Assembly: GCA_963741055.1 (NCBI GenBank)
Contig: CAVUGU010000008.1
Coordinates: 1 to 64,000, forward strand
Origin: Bog-756 sp963741055
Lineage (GTDB): Bacteria > Actinomycetota > Acidimicrobiia > Acidimicrobiales > RAAP-2
Length of the DNA: 64,000 nucleotides
Reading direction: 5' to 3'
Shown one piece after another: positions 9,034 through 16,458 of the stretch. A program made the translations under genes and the position numbers. The notes below the pieces were generated by a model. The model had not been told where the DNA came from and ran no database searches. It saw nothing but the letters and a program-made list of their open reading frames with translations. Positions within the stretch are counted from its first letter, which is position 1, and each line of letters opens with the position of its first letter.

Positions 9034-9669
9034 ATGCCGGGCAGTGCCGAGGACGTCGTGGCGGGCGTGCAGAAGGACCACCGGTCGGTTCTCACGGACC
9101 TGTACGGGATCGCGAGGCTGCGGCAGTCCGAGCAGGCAACTCGATTCTGGCCGGTGGCCGATCGACTCGTGCGACGGGAGCTCGCCATGGAGTTGGTGGT
9201 CTACCCGGCTATCGGGGAGTTTCCCGAAGGGGAGATGCTCGCCCGAGGGCTCCTCCACGAAGAGGGCCAGATCCTCGAGCGGGTCTTCGACATGGAACAC
9301 GAGCGGCCGGAGGCCGGCCGACCATTCGAGCTCGAGCTCTCCCGGCTACGGGTCGCGGTCGCCGATCACATCGGTCACGAAGAGGCAGAGGTCGTTCCCT
9401 TGCTGATCGGATCCTTTCCGCCCGCGCGACGCACTGCGATGGGCCCTCGTTATGAGGCCATCCGCGACTTCGAGCCAGGGGTCAGCGAACAAGACCTGCC
9501 CGCCACCCGGACCATCGTCGGACGGCTGGCAATTCTCACCGAGTGGATCCGCGACTCCGCATCGGGGAACGGGCTCGCAACCGGACTGCCTCGAACGGCC
9601 GTATCCGAACCGCCTCCCTTCCGGCCGCCGAGCCTCGGGAGCAGTGAGCGTGCCAACTACTCGGGGTAA
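9034..9669 (+). CDS. Hemerythrin-like HHE-domain protein
   Basis: A 211-residue protein beginning MPGSAEDVVAGVQKDHR at ATG 9034, preceded by GGAAGGA. The N-terminal ~150 residues have the His/Glu pattern of HHE cation-binding four-helix proteins: KDHRSVL, AMELVVYPAIG, LLHEEGQILERVFDME and VADHIGHEEAEVVPLL. Such proteins bind a di-iron centre and sense or handle oxygen or nitric oxide. The C-terminal 60 residues are less ordered. The sigma-B-type promoter just upstream points to a stress role. The 3' end overlaps the convergent small gene by 13 bases. Confidence 0.82.
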   Translation: MPGSAEDVVAGVQKDHRSVLTDLYGIARLRQSEQATRFWPVADRLVRRELAMELVVYPAIGEFPEGEMLARGLLHEEGQILERVFDMEHERPEAGRPFELELSRLRVAVADHIGHEEAEVVPLLIGSFPPARRTAMGPRYEAIRDFEPGVSEQDLPATRTIVGRLAILTEWIRDSASGNGLATGLPRTAVSEPPPFRPPSLGSSERANYSG

Positions 9670-9866
9670 CGCTCGAGCCAGCCGACTTCTTCGCCGACGT
9701 GGCGGTGTTCCGCCTCTTCGTCCTCGTCCTCCGAGTCCGCGGGCAGCTCCTGCTCGAGCACGTCGGCCTCGGGTTCATCGGGTCGAGAAACGTGGGGAGG
9801 TCGAACGTCTCGCTCTGGCTCGCGTTGCTCTTGAAGGTCGGCATCCGGTACCGGGTCAACCGTCAT
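9657..9866 (-). CDS. Small highly acidic protein
   Basis: A 69-residue protein from ATG 9866 with AGAGGGG about ten bases upstream. It is dominated by Asp, Glu and Pro, with a run DSEDEDEEAEHRH and the ending GWLERYPE. No fold or family is recognised; it is likely disordered. The start codon context and its placement among stress genes support it as a real gene, but its function is unknown. Confidence 0.55.
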   Translation of the reverse strand: MTVDPVPDADLQEQREPERDVRPPHVSRPDEPEADVLEQELPADSEDEDEEAEHRHVGEEVGWLERYPE

Positions 9867-9916
9867 GGAGACGTTGTACCCCTCTCGGATCTGCAGCACA
9901 CCCCGCCGGCCACCAA

Positions 9917-9942
9917 GTTTTTCGAATGGAGCGGACGGGTAA
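9917..9942 (+). promoter_or_regulatory. Sigma-B/SigF-type promoter of the membrane-protein gene
   Basis: GTTTTT (9917-9922), 14 bases, then GGGTAA (9937-9942), 61 bases before ATG 10003. It matches the same GTTT/GGGWA pattern as the other three sites in this region. Confidence 0.6.
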
Positions 9943-10002
9943 TTGTCGGTTTGGCGCTCTGAAAACGACGCACACGTTCTTACGTCGACGAAAGGAGCCG
10001 AG

Positions 10003-10820
10003 ATGACACTCGCGATCGACCACACCGGTACCACCGCTCGAGAACGGCGCCGAAGTCACGCGACACGGGAGGTGAAGTGGCATTCGTGGTCCTTCCGCTT
10101 GTTCCTGGCCGGGATGGTGGCACTCATCGTGTCGGCCTGGGGAGGGATCGTCCCGTTCGTCGGTCCGACGTTCGGCTTCAGCGCGGACGGTACGGGATCC
10201 TGGTATTGGGATCTCAGTCATGCATTGCTCGCGCTGATTCCCGGTGCAGTCGGCTGTCTGGTGGGCATCACCCTGATGGGCTATTCGGCAGCGAGGAGCC
10301 GGACCTCCGTGGGTTTGGGTTTGATCGGCGTCCTCGCCGTTGCGAGTGGCGCGTGGTTCGCGATCGGACCCCTTGCCTGGCCCGTCCTTTACGGCACCAA
10401 GGCGTACTTCCTCAACGCGAGCCCGTTGCGTGAGCTGGCCTACGTCGTCGGGTATGCGCTCGGTCCCGGCCTGATCCTGGCGGTCGTCGGCGGCATCGCA
10501 TGGGGCTCCGAGACAGTCGCGCCTGGTTACGCGGCCGAAACGTCGCAGGAGGTCGCCCCCGCCGGCGTGAGCACGGTGCGTCCGGCACCCGTTCCTGAGG
10601 CGGCCCCCGCCGCGGCGACTGCGACCCCCGCCACTCCACCGCTCCACCAAGCGAGCGGCCGGTCGAACAGCAGACCGCAGGTCCCGTCGACGAGCAAAAG
10701 ACAGGTCCGGTGGAAAGTCCCGACGGTGCTGCACCCTTGCAGAACGAAGGCGGAGCGGCCCGCGACGAGACGACCCCTCCGGAGTACGAAGGCCACGACG
10801 GCGATACCATGCCGGAGTGA
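10003..10820 (+). CDS. Four-helix membrane protein with Pro/Glu-rich tail (frame-broken)
   Basis: ATG 10003 follows AAAGGAG. The first ~190 residues contain about four membrane helices (FRLFLAGMVALIVSAWGGIV, HALLALIPGAVGCLVGITLM, VGLGLIGVLAVASGAWFAIG and a last one near ELAYVVGYALGPGLILAVVG). A hydrophilic Ala/Pro-rich cytoplasmic tail follows. Near 10640 the frame becomes Arg-rich, while the neighbouring frame continues as PSERPVEQQTAGPVDEQKTG and ends at TGA 10818-10820 with DTMPE. I take the real protein to switch there, so a one-base loss is likely a sequence error. The family is not recognised. A sigma-B-type promoter lies upstream, and the stop overlaps the next start as GTGA. Confidence 0.65.
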
Positions 10821-11017
10821 CCGGCCCCGCCGACGAACCGAAGAAGGACGAAGGCGAGATTCCAGAGGGGGGCCAGGACGGCGAGCTCGACGAAGAGATC
10901 GAGGAGTCGTTCCCGGCGAGCGATCCCCCTTCGCACTGGTCGGGCGTGAACGGGGAGGGCCCGACCGTCGGCGGTCGCAATGGAACCGCCGGCTACCGCT
11001 TCTCGAAGGGTTCCTGA
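10817..11017 (+). CDS. Small conserved protein with ESFPASDPPS motif
   Basis: A 66-residue acidic protein starting at GTG 10817, overlapping the previous stop by four bases. It contains GELDEEIEESFPASDPPSHW, a motif I know from many short bacterial proteins of unknown function. It is probably co-transcribed with the membrane protein and so under the same sigma-B-type promoter. A strong hairpin follows at 11056-11084. Confidence 0.72.
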   Translation: MTGPADEPKKDEGEIPEGGQDGELDEEIEESFPASDPPSHWSGVNGEGPTVGGRNGTAGYRFSKGS

Positions 11018-11055
11018 GCGCAATTCCGCGCTCGCATCGTCCCGCTGACGCGACA

Positions 11056-11084
11056 GAACCCCCGGGGCGGAGGATCGGGGGTTC
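11056..11084 (+). terminator. Hairpin, probable terminator
   Basis: A perfect 9-bp inverted repeat (GAACCCCCG / CGGGGGTTC) with an 11-base loop lies 39 bases after the end of the small gene. There is no clear U-run after it, as is common for actinobacterial terminators. Confidence 0.55.
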
Positions 11085-11195
11085 CGTCATTCGAGGCGCC
11101 TGGGACTAGCACCTGCACTGTTGCTACCCCTCGCGAGGGCGCTCGAAACGCCGAAAGGCGGCAGCCGGAGTGAGACCGGCGAGCCGACGGACCAG

Positions 11196-11218
11196 ACGAA
11201 CGTGTGTTCGTCTATTCT
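11196..11218 (+). promoter_or_regulatory. LexA/SOS box overlapping the promoter of the AlkB-like gene
   Basis: ACGAACGTGTGTTCGT (11196-11211) is a palindrome with half sites CGAAC and GTTCG separated by four bases. This fits the actinobacterial LexA box GAAC-N4-GTTC. Two bases later comes TATTCT (11213-11218), a good -10 element, ten bases before ATG 11228. LexA bound here would sit in the promoter spacer and block transcription, so the repair gene downstream should be induced by DNA damage. Confidence 0.72.
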
Positions 11219-11227
11219 GGTACTCGA

Positions 11228-11854
11228 ATGGAAGTTCTGCAGGGGTCACTTTTCGCAGCCGGTGACGACGTCGGCCCGGGCCCGCTGGTACCCGGGCGGA
11301 GGGTGGATCTGGGCAGCGGTGCGTGGTTCGAGATGGTCGAAGGGTGGATGCGCGGCGCCGACACCCTGTTCCACGACCTCGCCGACTCGGTTCCCTGGCG
11401 CGAGGAACGGCGCTGGATGTACGAGCGGATGGTCGACGTCCCCCGCCTGATCGCCTTCTACGGAAAAGAGGACCAGCTCCCCGCACCACCCTTGCAGGAG
11501 GCGCTCGACGTGCTACGGGACCACTACGCCGGCGAGGGCGGCGAGGCGTTGGCGACCGCCGGGTTGTGCCTCTACCGCGATGCCCACGACAGCGTGGCTT
11601 GGCACGGGGACCGGATCGGCCGCAACACCGAGGCGGACACGTTGATCGCCATCGTCACGCTCGGTGCGCCGCGGCGCTTTCTGTTGCGACCGAAAGGTGG
11701 TGGTCGCTCGGTCCAGTTGAAGCCGGCCGCCGGCGATCTCCTCGTCCTCGGTGGATCCACTCAGCGGACGTGGGAGCACTGCGTCCCGAAGTCGACACAG
11801 CCGGTCGGCCCACGCATGAGCGTGCAGTACCGCCCGCTGGAGGATTCCTCCTGA
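11228..11854 (+). CDS. AlkB-like 2-oxoglutarate/Fe(II) dioxygenase (alkylation repair)
   Basis: A 208-residue AlkB-family dioxygenase that oxidatively removes alkyl groups from DNA or RNA bases. Iron ligands are H126 and D128 in WHGDRIGRN and H184 in TWEHCVPK. The 2-oxoglutarate-binding Arg lies in GPRMSVQYRP near the end. Other family blocks are GLCLYRDAHDSVAWH and FLLRPKGGG. ATG 11228 is chosen since MEVLQGSLF resembles family N-termini and the -10 element is only ten bases away, implying a leaderless or nearly leaderless mRNA. An upstream LexA box (11196-11211) indicates SOS control. It stands alone, without an Ada or AlkA neighbour. Confidence 0.87.
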   Translation: MEVLQGSLFAAGDDVGPGPLVPGRRVDLGSGAWFEMVEGWMRGADTLFHDLADSVPWREERRWMYERMVDVPRLIAFYGKEDQLPAPPLQEALDVLRDHYAGEGGEALATAGLCLYRDAHDSVAWHGDRIGRNTEADTLIAIVTLGAPRRFLLRPKGGGRSVQLKPAAGDLLVLGGSTQRTWEHCVPKSTQPVGPRMSVQYRPLEDSS

Positions 11855-11889
11855 GGGCCTCTCGTCGGACCAGGTAGTGAGCTCACGAC

Positions 11890-11914
11890 GTTTGGGCGTC
11901 GCCGAGCGGGGTAC
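11890..11914 (+). promoter_or_regulatory. Sigma-B/SigF-type promoter of the STAS-RsbW-sigma operon
   Basis: GTTTGG (11890-11895), 13 bases, then GGGTAC (11909-11914), about 130 bases before the STAS start. It is the same class as three other sites nearby and suggests that the sigma factor controls its own operon, as sigB and sigF do. Confidence 0.58.
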
Positions 11915-12044
11915 GGGATGTGAGCAAGCGTGCGGTGGCGCGCGTTCCGTGTGAGGAGGACCGAGTTGGTTTGCCGTACCATGACGCTGGCGTGGGCGGT
12001 ACTCGGTCATCCACGCGGCGGGAGAACCAACAGCTGGGAAAGAC

Positions 12045-12377
12045 GTGCCGACTGACGTGAGTGAGAACCTGCGAAACGAAAGCGTCATCGTGACTGCGGC
12101 GGGCGAGATCGACTTGGCGACCTCTCCCGCCCTGAGAACCCGCCTTCAGGACGCGATCGGGAAGCACCGGATGGTGATCGTCGACCTGAGCGACGTGACA
12201 TTCATCGATTCGACCGGACTCGGTGTCCTGATCGGCGGCCTCCGTCGCGTCAACGAGGCAGGAGGCGAGATGCGAATCGTCATCGCAGACCCTCGCGTGC
12301 TCAAGATCTTCGAGATCACCGGCCTCACCGGACTGTTCTCCATCCACTCGAGCCTCGCCGAAGCCACGTCGGCATGA
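12045..12377 (+). CDS. STAS-domain anti-sigma factor antagonist (RsbV-like)
   Basis: A 110-residue single-domain STAS protein: VIVTAAGEIDLATSPAL, VIVDLSDVTFIDSTGLGVLI and RIVIADPRVLKIFEITGL. The Ser of FIDSTG is the conserved phosphorylation site. GTG 12045 is used here, and GTG 12057 is an alternative. It is the first gene of a three-gene unit (antagonist, RsbW-like ATPase, sigma factor), the standard partner-switching layout. The two PP2C phosphatases at 3178 and 6173 are natural candidates to dephosphorylate it. Confidence 0.87.
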   Translation: MPTDVSENLRNESVIVTAAGEIDLATSPALRTRLQDAIGKHRMVIVDLSDVTFIDSTGLGVLIGGLRRVNEAGGEMRIVIADPRVLKIFEITGLTGLFSIHSSLAEATSA

Positions 12378-12414
12378 GACTCCGGAGCCGCACTGCCTCG
12401 AGGAGTGTGGGCGC

Positions 12415-12806
12415 ATGAGGGAGCGAGAGGTCGTCGAGCTGTCGATCCCGTCGGTGCGGACCTCTTGGTCCTGGCGCGCTTCGCCGCCGCGACCATCGCA
12501 TCCCGGGCCGGCTTCGATCTCGAGGAGATCGACGATCTCCGCCTGGCGGTCGACGAGCTCTGCGTGTCGCTCATCGAGGAGGGGGATCACGGTCGGCTGA
12601 ACATCGAGCTCCAACGCGCCGACGACCTCGTCGAGATCTCGTGCCGCTTCACCTCGACCAGCGAGGTGCCGCCGAACGGTTCTCGACCCGACCTGTCCGA
12701 GGGTCTCTCCGACCGCATTCTCGACGCGCTGGTGGATGAGCACGGCAAGCGACAGGACGGAGGTTACGAGCAGGCTTGGCTACGCAAACGGCGAATCCGG
12801 CAGTAG
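12415..12806 (+). CDS. RsbW-like anti-sigma ATPase (frame-broken near 12450)
   Basis: The N-terminus MREREVVELSIPS starts at ATG 12415. From about 12450 the neighbouring frame continues as GADLLVLARFAAATIASRAG, LRLAVDELCVSLIEEG and ends EQAWLRKRRIRQ. The join gives a ~130-residue HATPase-type anti-sigma factor of normal length, so a one-base error is likely. The N-box Asn seen in active kinases is replaced (ELCVSLIEEG), and no clear G1/G2 glycine boxes are visible. It may therefore bind the sigma factor or antagonist without kinase activity, unlike the gene at 8425. It lies between antagonist and sigma genes. Confidence 0.78.
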
Positions 12807-12811
12807 GGCCC

Positions 12812-13558
12812 ATGGGTGGTACCGGAAAACCGAGCGAGGGGACCCGGGCCAAGTTCGCGGAATTCGCGGTCTCGCGGAATCAACGCGTCCGCGACGAGCT
12901 GGTCGAAGCCCACCTCGGACTCGCGGTGCAGCTCGCCCGCCGTTTCTCGCATCGCGGCGAGTCGCAGGACGACCTCGTGCAGGTCGCGTCCATCGCGCTG
13001 ATCAAGGCCGTCGACCGCTTCGATCCGGGCCGCGAAGTCGAGTTCAGCACGTTTGCGACCCGCACCATCATCGGCGAGCTGAAGCGGCACTTCCGCGACA
13101 AGGGTTGGGCGATTCGAGCCCCGAGACGGGTCCAGGAGCTCTACCTCGAGCTCGGTCACATCGTGGAATCTCTGGCACACGAGCTCGGGCGTCCTCCGAC
13201 CGTGGCGGAGATGGCCGAGGCCGCCGAGTGTGACGTCGACGCGGTCCTCGAGGCGCTCGAGGCAGGACAGAGCTACCGCACTTCGTCGATCGATGCCCCT
13301 GACGGACAGGAGGGCACCCTCGTCGACCGGCTCGGCGAGACCGATCCGGGGTACGGGGGCACCGAGGACCGGATGCTGCTCGCCATCTCGCTCTCCAAGC
13401 TCCCGGCGCGCGAGCAACAGATTCTCGAGCTCCGCTTCGTCCAGGGACTCACCCAGTCGCAGATCGCCGGGCGCATCGGAGTCAGCCAGATGCACGTGTC
13501 GCGGCTTCTGGCCGCAAGCTTGGCCAAGCTGCGCGAGTCGTTCAACGTCGAGAGCTGA
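12812..13558 (+). CDS. Sigma-B/SigF-family RNA polymerase sigma factor
   Basis: A 248-residue group 3 sigma factor. Region 2 includes HLGLAVQLARRFSHRGE, DDLVQVASIALIKAVDRFDP and FSTFATRTIIGELKRHFRDK. Region 3 has VESLAHELGRPPTVAEMAEA. Region 4 has LPAREQQILELRFVQGLTQS and the helix-turn-helix SQIAGRIGVSQMHVSRLLA. ATG 12812 is chosen, six bases after the previous stop; TTG 12776 in frame, preceded by GGAGG, is an alternative. Together with STAS and RsbW-like genes it forms a partner-switching operon for general stress or stationary phase. Four GTTY/GGGWA promoter matches lie within 4 kb upstream. Confidence 0.9.
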   Translation: MGGTGKPSEGTRAKFAEFAVSRNQRVRDELVEAHLGLAVQLARRFSHRGESQDDLVQVASIALIKAVDRFDPGREVEFSTFATRTIIGELKRHFRDKGWAIRAPRRVQELYLELGHIVESLAHELGRPPTVAEMAEAAECDVDAVLEALEAGQSYRTSSIDAPDGQEGTLVDRLGETDPGYGGTEDRMLLAISLSKLPAREQQILELRFVQGLTQSQIAGRIGVSQMHVSRLLAASLAKLRESFNVES

Positions 13559-13623
13559 TTCCCTCGCCGAGTCGGTCGGGTCATCGCGCTCCGCGGGAGG
13601 CCGGCGTCTACGCTCGTGCTCCG

Positions 13624-15036
13624 GTGAGAGAACGGGGTGAACGCAAGCGAGCCGCCCGGACGCCTCCGAGTCGGCGTGCCGCCCGCGCTGCGGTGATCGC
13701 GGTGGGCGTTCTCGTGCTCGGCACCGGCGCTGCATGCTCCTCCGTGTCGGCGGGGAGCGGGACGAGTGAGCCGAGCACGGTCCCGTCGAAGGGGTACGGG
13801 GTCGGCATGCTGAGCGAGACCTTCGTCGATCCCCACCGGGTGACGCCGGCCTGGGGTTCGGCCCCGCAACTTCCCTCCCGTTCCCTCGTGAGCACCCTCT
13901 ACTACCCCTCGGCGAGTCCCGCATCGAAGAAGCCCGTGAAGGGGGCGGCTCCGGACCGTCGCGGCGGTCCCTACCCACTCATCGTCTTCGCACACGGCCT
14001 CGGTGGAGCACCGGAGGACTACTCCTCCGTCCTTGCCGGCTGGGCATCGGCCGGGTTCGTGGTGGCCGCACCGCTCTTCCCGCTGTCGAGCAGTGCCACT
14101 CCGGGAGGTCCCGACGGCGGCGACATCGTGAACCAACCGGCCGATATGAGCTTCGTGATCGATTCGGTGCTGGCGCTCGACGCTCAGCCAACGGGTACCC
14201 TCGCCGGCCTCGTCGACCGGAACGAGATTGGCGCGGCCGGGCACTCGAACGGAGCGATCACCGTGCTCGGCCTGGTGGCGAACACCTGCTGTCGCGATCC
14301 GCGGGTGAAGGCGGCCGTCGTCATGGCCGGTACGACCGAAGGCTTCGGTTCGGGGACCTATGACCTCCCTTCGGCACCACCGCTCCTCCTCGTCCACGGA
14401 ACCGCGGACCAGCTGGTGCCCTACCGCAGCGCGGTGCTCGTCTTCGACCAGGCGAGAGGACCCAAGGGTCTCCTCACGATCCACGACGGATCCCACCAAT
14501 CGGCCGCGGGGCTCTCCGCGGCATCGTCCGCCGAGGTGATGGCGACGACCACCGACTTCTTCGACGCCTACCTTCGTCACCAGCCGGGCGCTGCCGCCCG
14601 CATCGGTTCCGCCGGCACGAGCCGTGCGACGAGCGTCACCTTCGACGGGACGGTCGGCTCGCAGTCCCGCCTTCCAGTTCCTCCGGCTCCGGTCGTCCAC
14701 CTTCACGCGACCGTGACCCCCGACACCGGGCTCTCCGCCGGGCAGACGCTGACGGTCAGATGGAGTGGCTACACCCCCGGGAAGGTGGTGAACGTGCTCG
14801 AGTGCTCGAAGGTCGACATCGCGTCGGCGGACTCGTCCGGGTGTGACTTCTCCAACGGCAAGATCCTCTATCCCGATGCCCGCGGATCCGGCTCGCTCAC
14901 CATGCGAGTCGTCGAGGGAGCGGTCGGTGACGGAACGTGCGACGCCACTCATCGGGGTTGCTCGATCATCGTGAACAACTCGAGCTCCACCGACCCGTCC
15001 GAGACCCAGGTGCTGCCGATATCCTTCGCCTCGTGA
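13624..15036 (+). CDS. Alpha/beta-hydrolase lipoprotein with neocarzinostatin-like C-terminal domain
   Basis: A 470-residue exported protein. The signal peptide ends at a lipobox-like TGAACSS. A dienelactone-hydrolase/PAF-acetylhydrolase-like domain covers about residues 60-330: LIVFAHGLGG, the nucleophile elbow GAAGHSNGAI, the Asp region LLVHGTADQLVPY, and a His in DGSHQSA. The last ~110 residues (VTPDTGLSAGQTLTVRWSGY, paired Cys in LECSK...GCDF and GTCDATHRGC, ending LPISFA) resemble the neocarzinostatin family of beta-sandwich domains, including two Cys pairs. In other proteins that fold carries enediyne chromophores or acts as a structural Ig-like module; here a structural role is more likely. 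No partner genes are obvious. Confidence 0.8.
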   Translation: MRERGERKRAARTPPSRRAARAAVIAVGVLVLGTGAACSSVSAGSGTSEPSTVPSKGYGVGMLSETFVDPHRVTPAWGSAPQLPSRSLVSTLYYPSASPASKKPVKGAAPDRRGGPYPLIVFAHGLGGAPEDYSSVLAGWASAGFVVAAPLFPLSSSATPGGPDGGDIVNQPADMSFVIDSVLALDAQPTGTLAGLVDRNEIGAAGHSNGAITVLGLVANTCCRDPRVKAAVVMAGTTEGFGSGTYDLPSAPPLLLVHGTADQLVPYRSAVLVFDQARGPKGLLTIHDGSHQSAAGLSAASSAEVMATTTDFFDAYLRHQPGAAARIGSAGTSRATSVTFDGTVGSQSRLPVPPAPVVHLHATVTPDTGLSAGQTLTVRWSGYTPGKVVNVLECSKVDIASADSSGCDFSNGKILYPDARGSGSLTMRVVEGAVGDGTCDATHRGCSIIVNNSSSTDPSETQVLPISFAS

Positions 15037-15082
15037 CCGCACAACTCGCGCGGCGTCCCCCACGATCGCGGAGGAGTGCGTC

Positions 15083-16195
15083 GTGAGGACCCAGGCGGCG
15101 GTGCTCTGGGAGCCGGGCCGGGTGTGGGAGGTCGAGGACATCGAACTCGACCCTCCGAAGCGGAACGAGGTGCAGGTCCGCATGGTTGCGTCAGGTCTCT
15201 GCCACTCCGACGAGCACTTCCTCACCGGCGACATGCCCTTCCTCGGTTCGATGATCGGTGGCCACGAGGGGGCCGGCATCGTGGAGGAGGTCGGTGAGGG
15301 CGTGACGACGATGGAGCCAGGTGATCATGTGGTCGCCAGCTTCCTGCCGCCGTGCGGACACTGTCCCTCCTGTGTCGAAGGTCACCAGGGGCTCTGCGAC
15401 CGTGGCAGGTACATCGCCGACGGTTGGCAGGTGACCGATTCGACGGCTCGCCACCACGCCCGCGGTCACGACCTCCGCATCTTCTGCATGCTCGGGACCT
15501 TCGCGCGTCACACCGTCGGTCACGAGCAGTCGTTCATCAAGATCGACGACGACCTGCCGCTCGAGCTGGCCTGCCTGGTCGCGTGCGGTGTGAGCACAGG
15601 GTGGGGATCGGCGGTCCACCGGGCCCGGGTCGAGCCCGGCCAGGACGTCGCGGTCCTCGGCGTCGGCGGTGTCGGTTCGGCCGCGGTCCAAGGTGCGCGC
15701 CTGGCAGGGGCTCGCCGCATCGTCGCGGTCGACCCGGTCGGGTTCAAGCGGGACCAGGCTCAGCGCTTCGGTGCGACCCACGTGGCGGCGAGCATCGAGG
15801 AAGCCTTCCCGCTGATCCAGGAGCTGACCCAGGGCCGCATGTGCCAGCGCGTGATCTGCACGATGTCGGTCGGCCGCGGCGCGCTGCTCGCCTCGGTGAT
15901 GGCGCTCGCCGCCAAACGCGGCCGTGTGGTGGTGACCAACGTTCATCCGTGGACCGAGACGGACGTCACCATGAGCATGCTCGATCTCATGGTGATGGAG
16001 AAGGAGCTGGTCGGATCCATCTTCGGCTCGTCTCGGCCGGAGGTCGACGTCCCGAACCTGCTCGGGCTCTACCGGGACGGCCTTCTCGATCTCGAGGGCA
16101 TGGTGACCAAGCGGTACACCCTCGAGCAGATCAACGAGGGCTACGAGGACCTGCGCCAGGGCAAGATCATCCGAGGGATACTCGCCTTCGACTGA
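15083..16195 (+). CDS. NDMA-type zinc-dependent alcohol dehydrogenase
   Basis: A 370-residue medium-chain dehydrogenase. GTG 15083 follows GGAGGAG. The catalytic zinc site includes C40 in GLCHSDEH and H61-E62 in GGHEGAG. Four structural-zinc Cys occur in CGHCPSC...C (91, 94, 97, 105). The NAD-binding motif is GVGGVGSAAV. The sequence style matches actinobacterial NDMA-dependent alcohol dehydrogenases, which hold the nicotinamide cofactor tightly and oxidise alcohols or aldehydes with a separate electron acceptor. Natural substrate and acceptor are unknown here. Confidence 0.86.
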   Translation: MRTQAAVLWEPGRVWEVEDIELDPPKRNEVQVRMVASGLCHSDEHFLTGDMPFLGSMIGGHEGAGIVEEVGEGVTTMEPGDHVVASFLPPCGHCPSCVEGHQGLCDRGRYIADGWQVTDSTARHHARGHDLRIFCMLGTFARHTVGHEQSFIKIDDDLPLELACLVACGVSTGWGSAVHRARVEPGQDVAVLGVGGVGSAAVQGARLAGARRIVAVDPVGFKRDQAQRFGATHVAASIEEAFPLIQELTQGRMCQRVICTMSVGRGALLASVMALAAKRGRVVVTNVHPWTETDVTMSMLDLMVMEKELVGSIFGSSRPEVDVPNLLGLYRDGLLDLEGMVTKRYTLEQINEGYEDLRQGKIIRGILAFD

Positions 16196-16458
16196 GCTCG
16201 CCGTACCCGCCGTCGAGCCGGATCTGACTCGACGTAGCACCGCGTCGTGGCCAAAGCGGCGCCCGAGTCCGCCGGGGCGCCGAGCGCGACCTACCGGTCG
16301 ACGGAGAGGGTGGGGAAGCCGCGTGTTGGGTGGATCGGCTCTGTCACGAGTGCGGCGCAGTGGAGGACGGCTCACCGCACCGGGAAGGATGTTCCCGAGT
16401 CGCTCTGGTCTGATCGGTTCGCGTCGACGAAGGCGACCGGAGGCGGCGAGCGCTCCGC

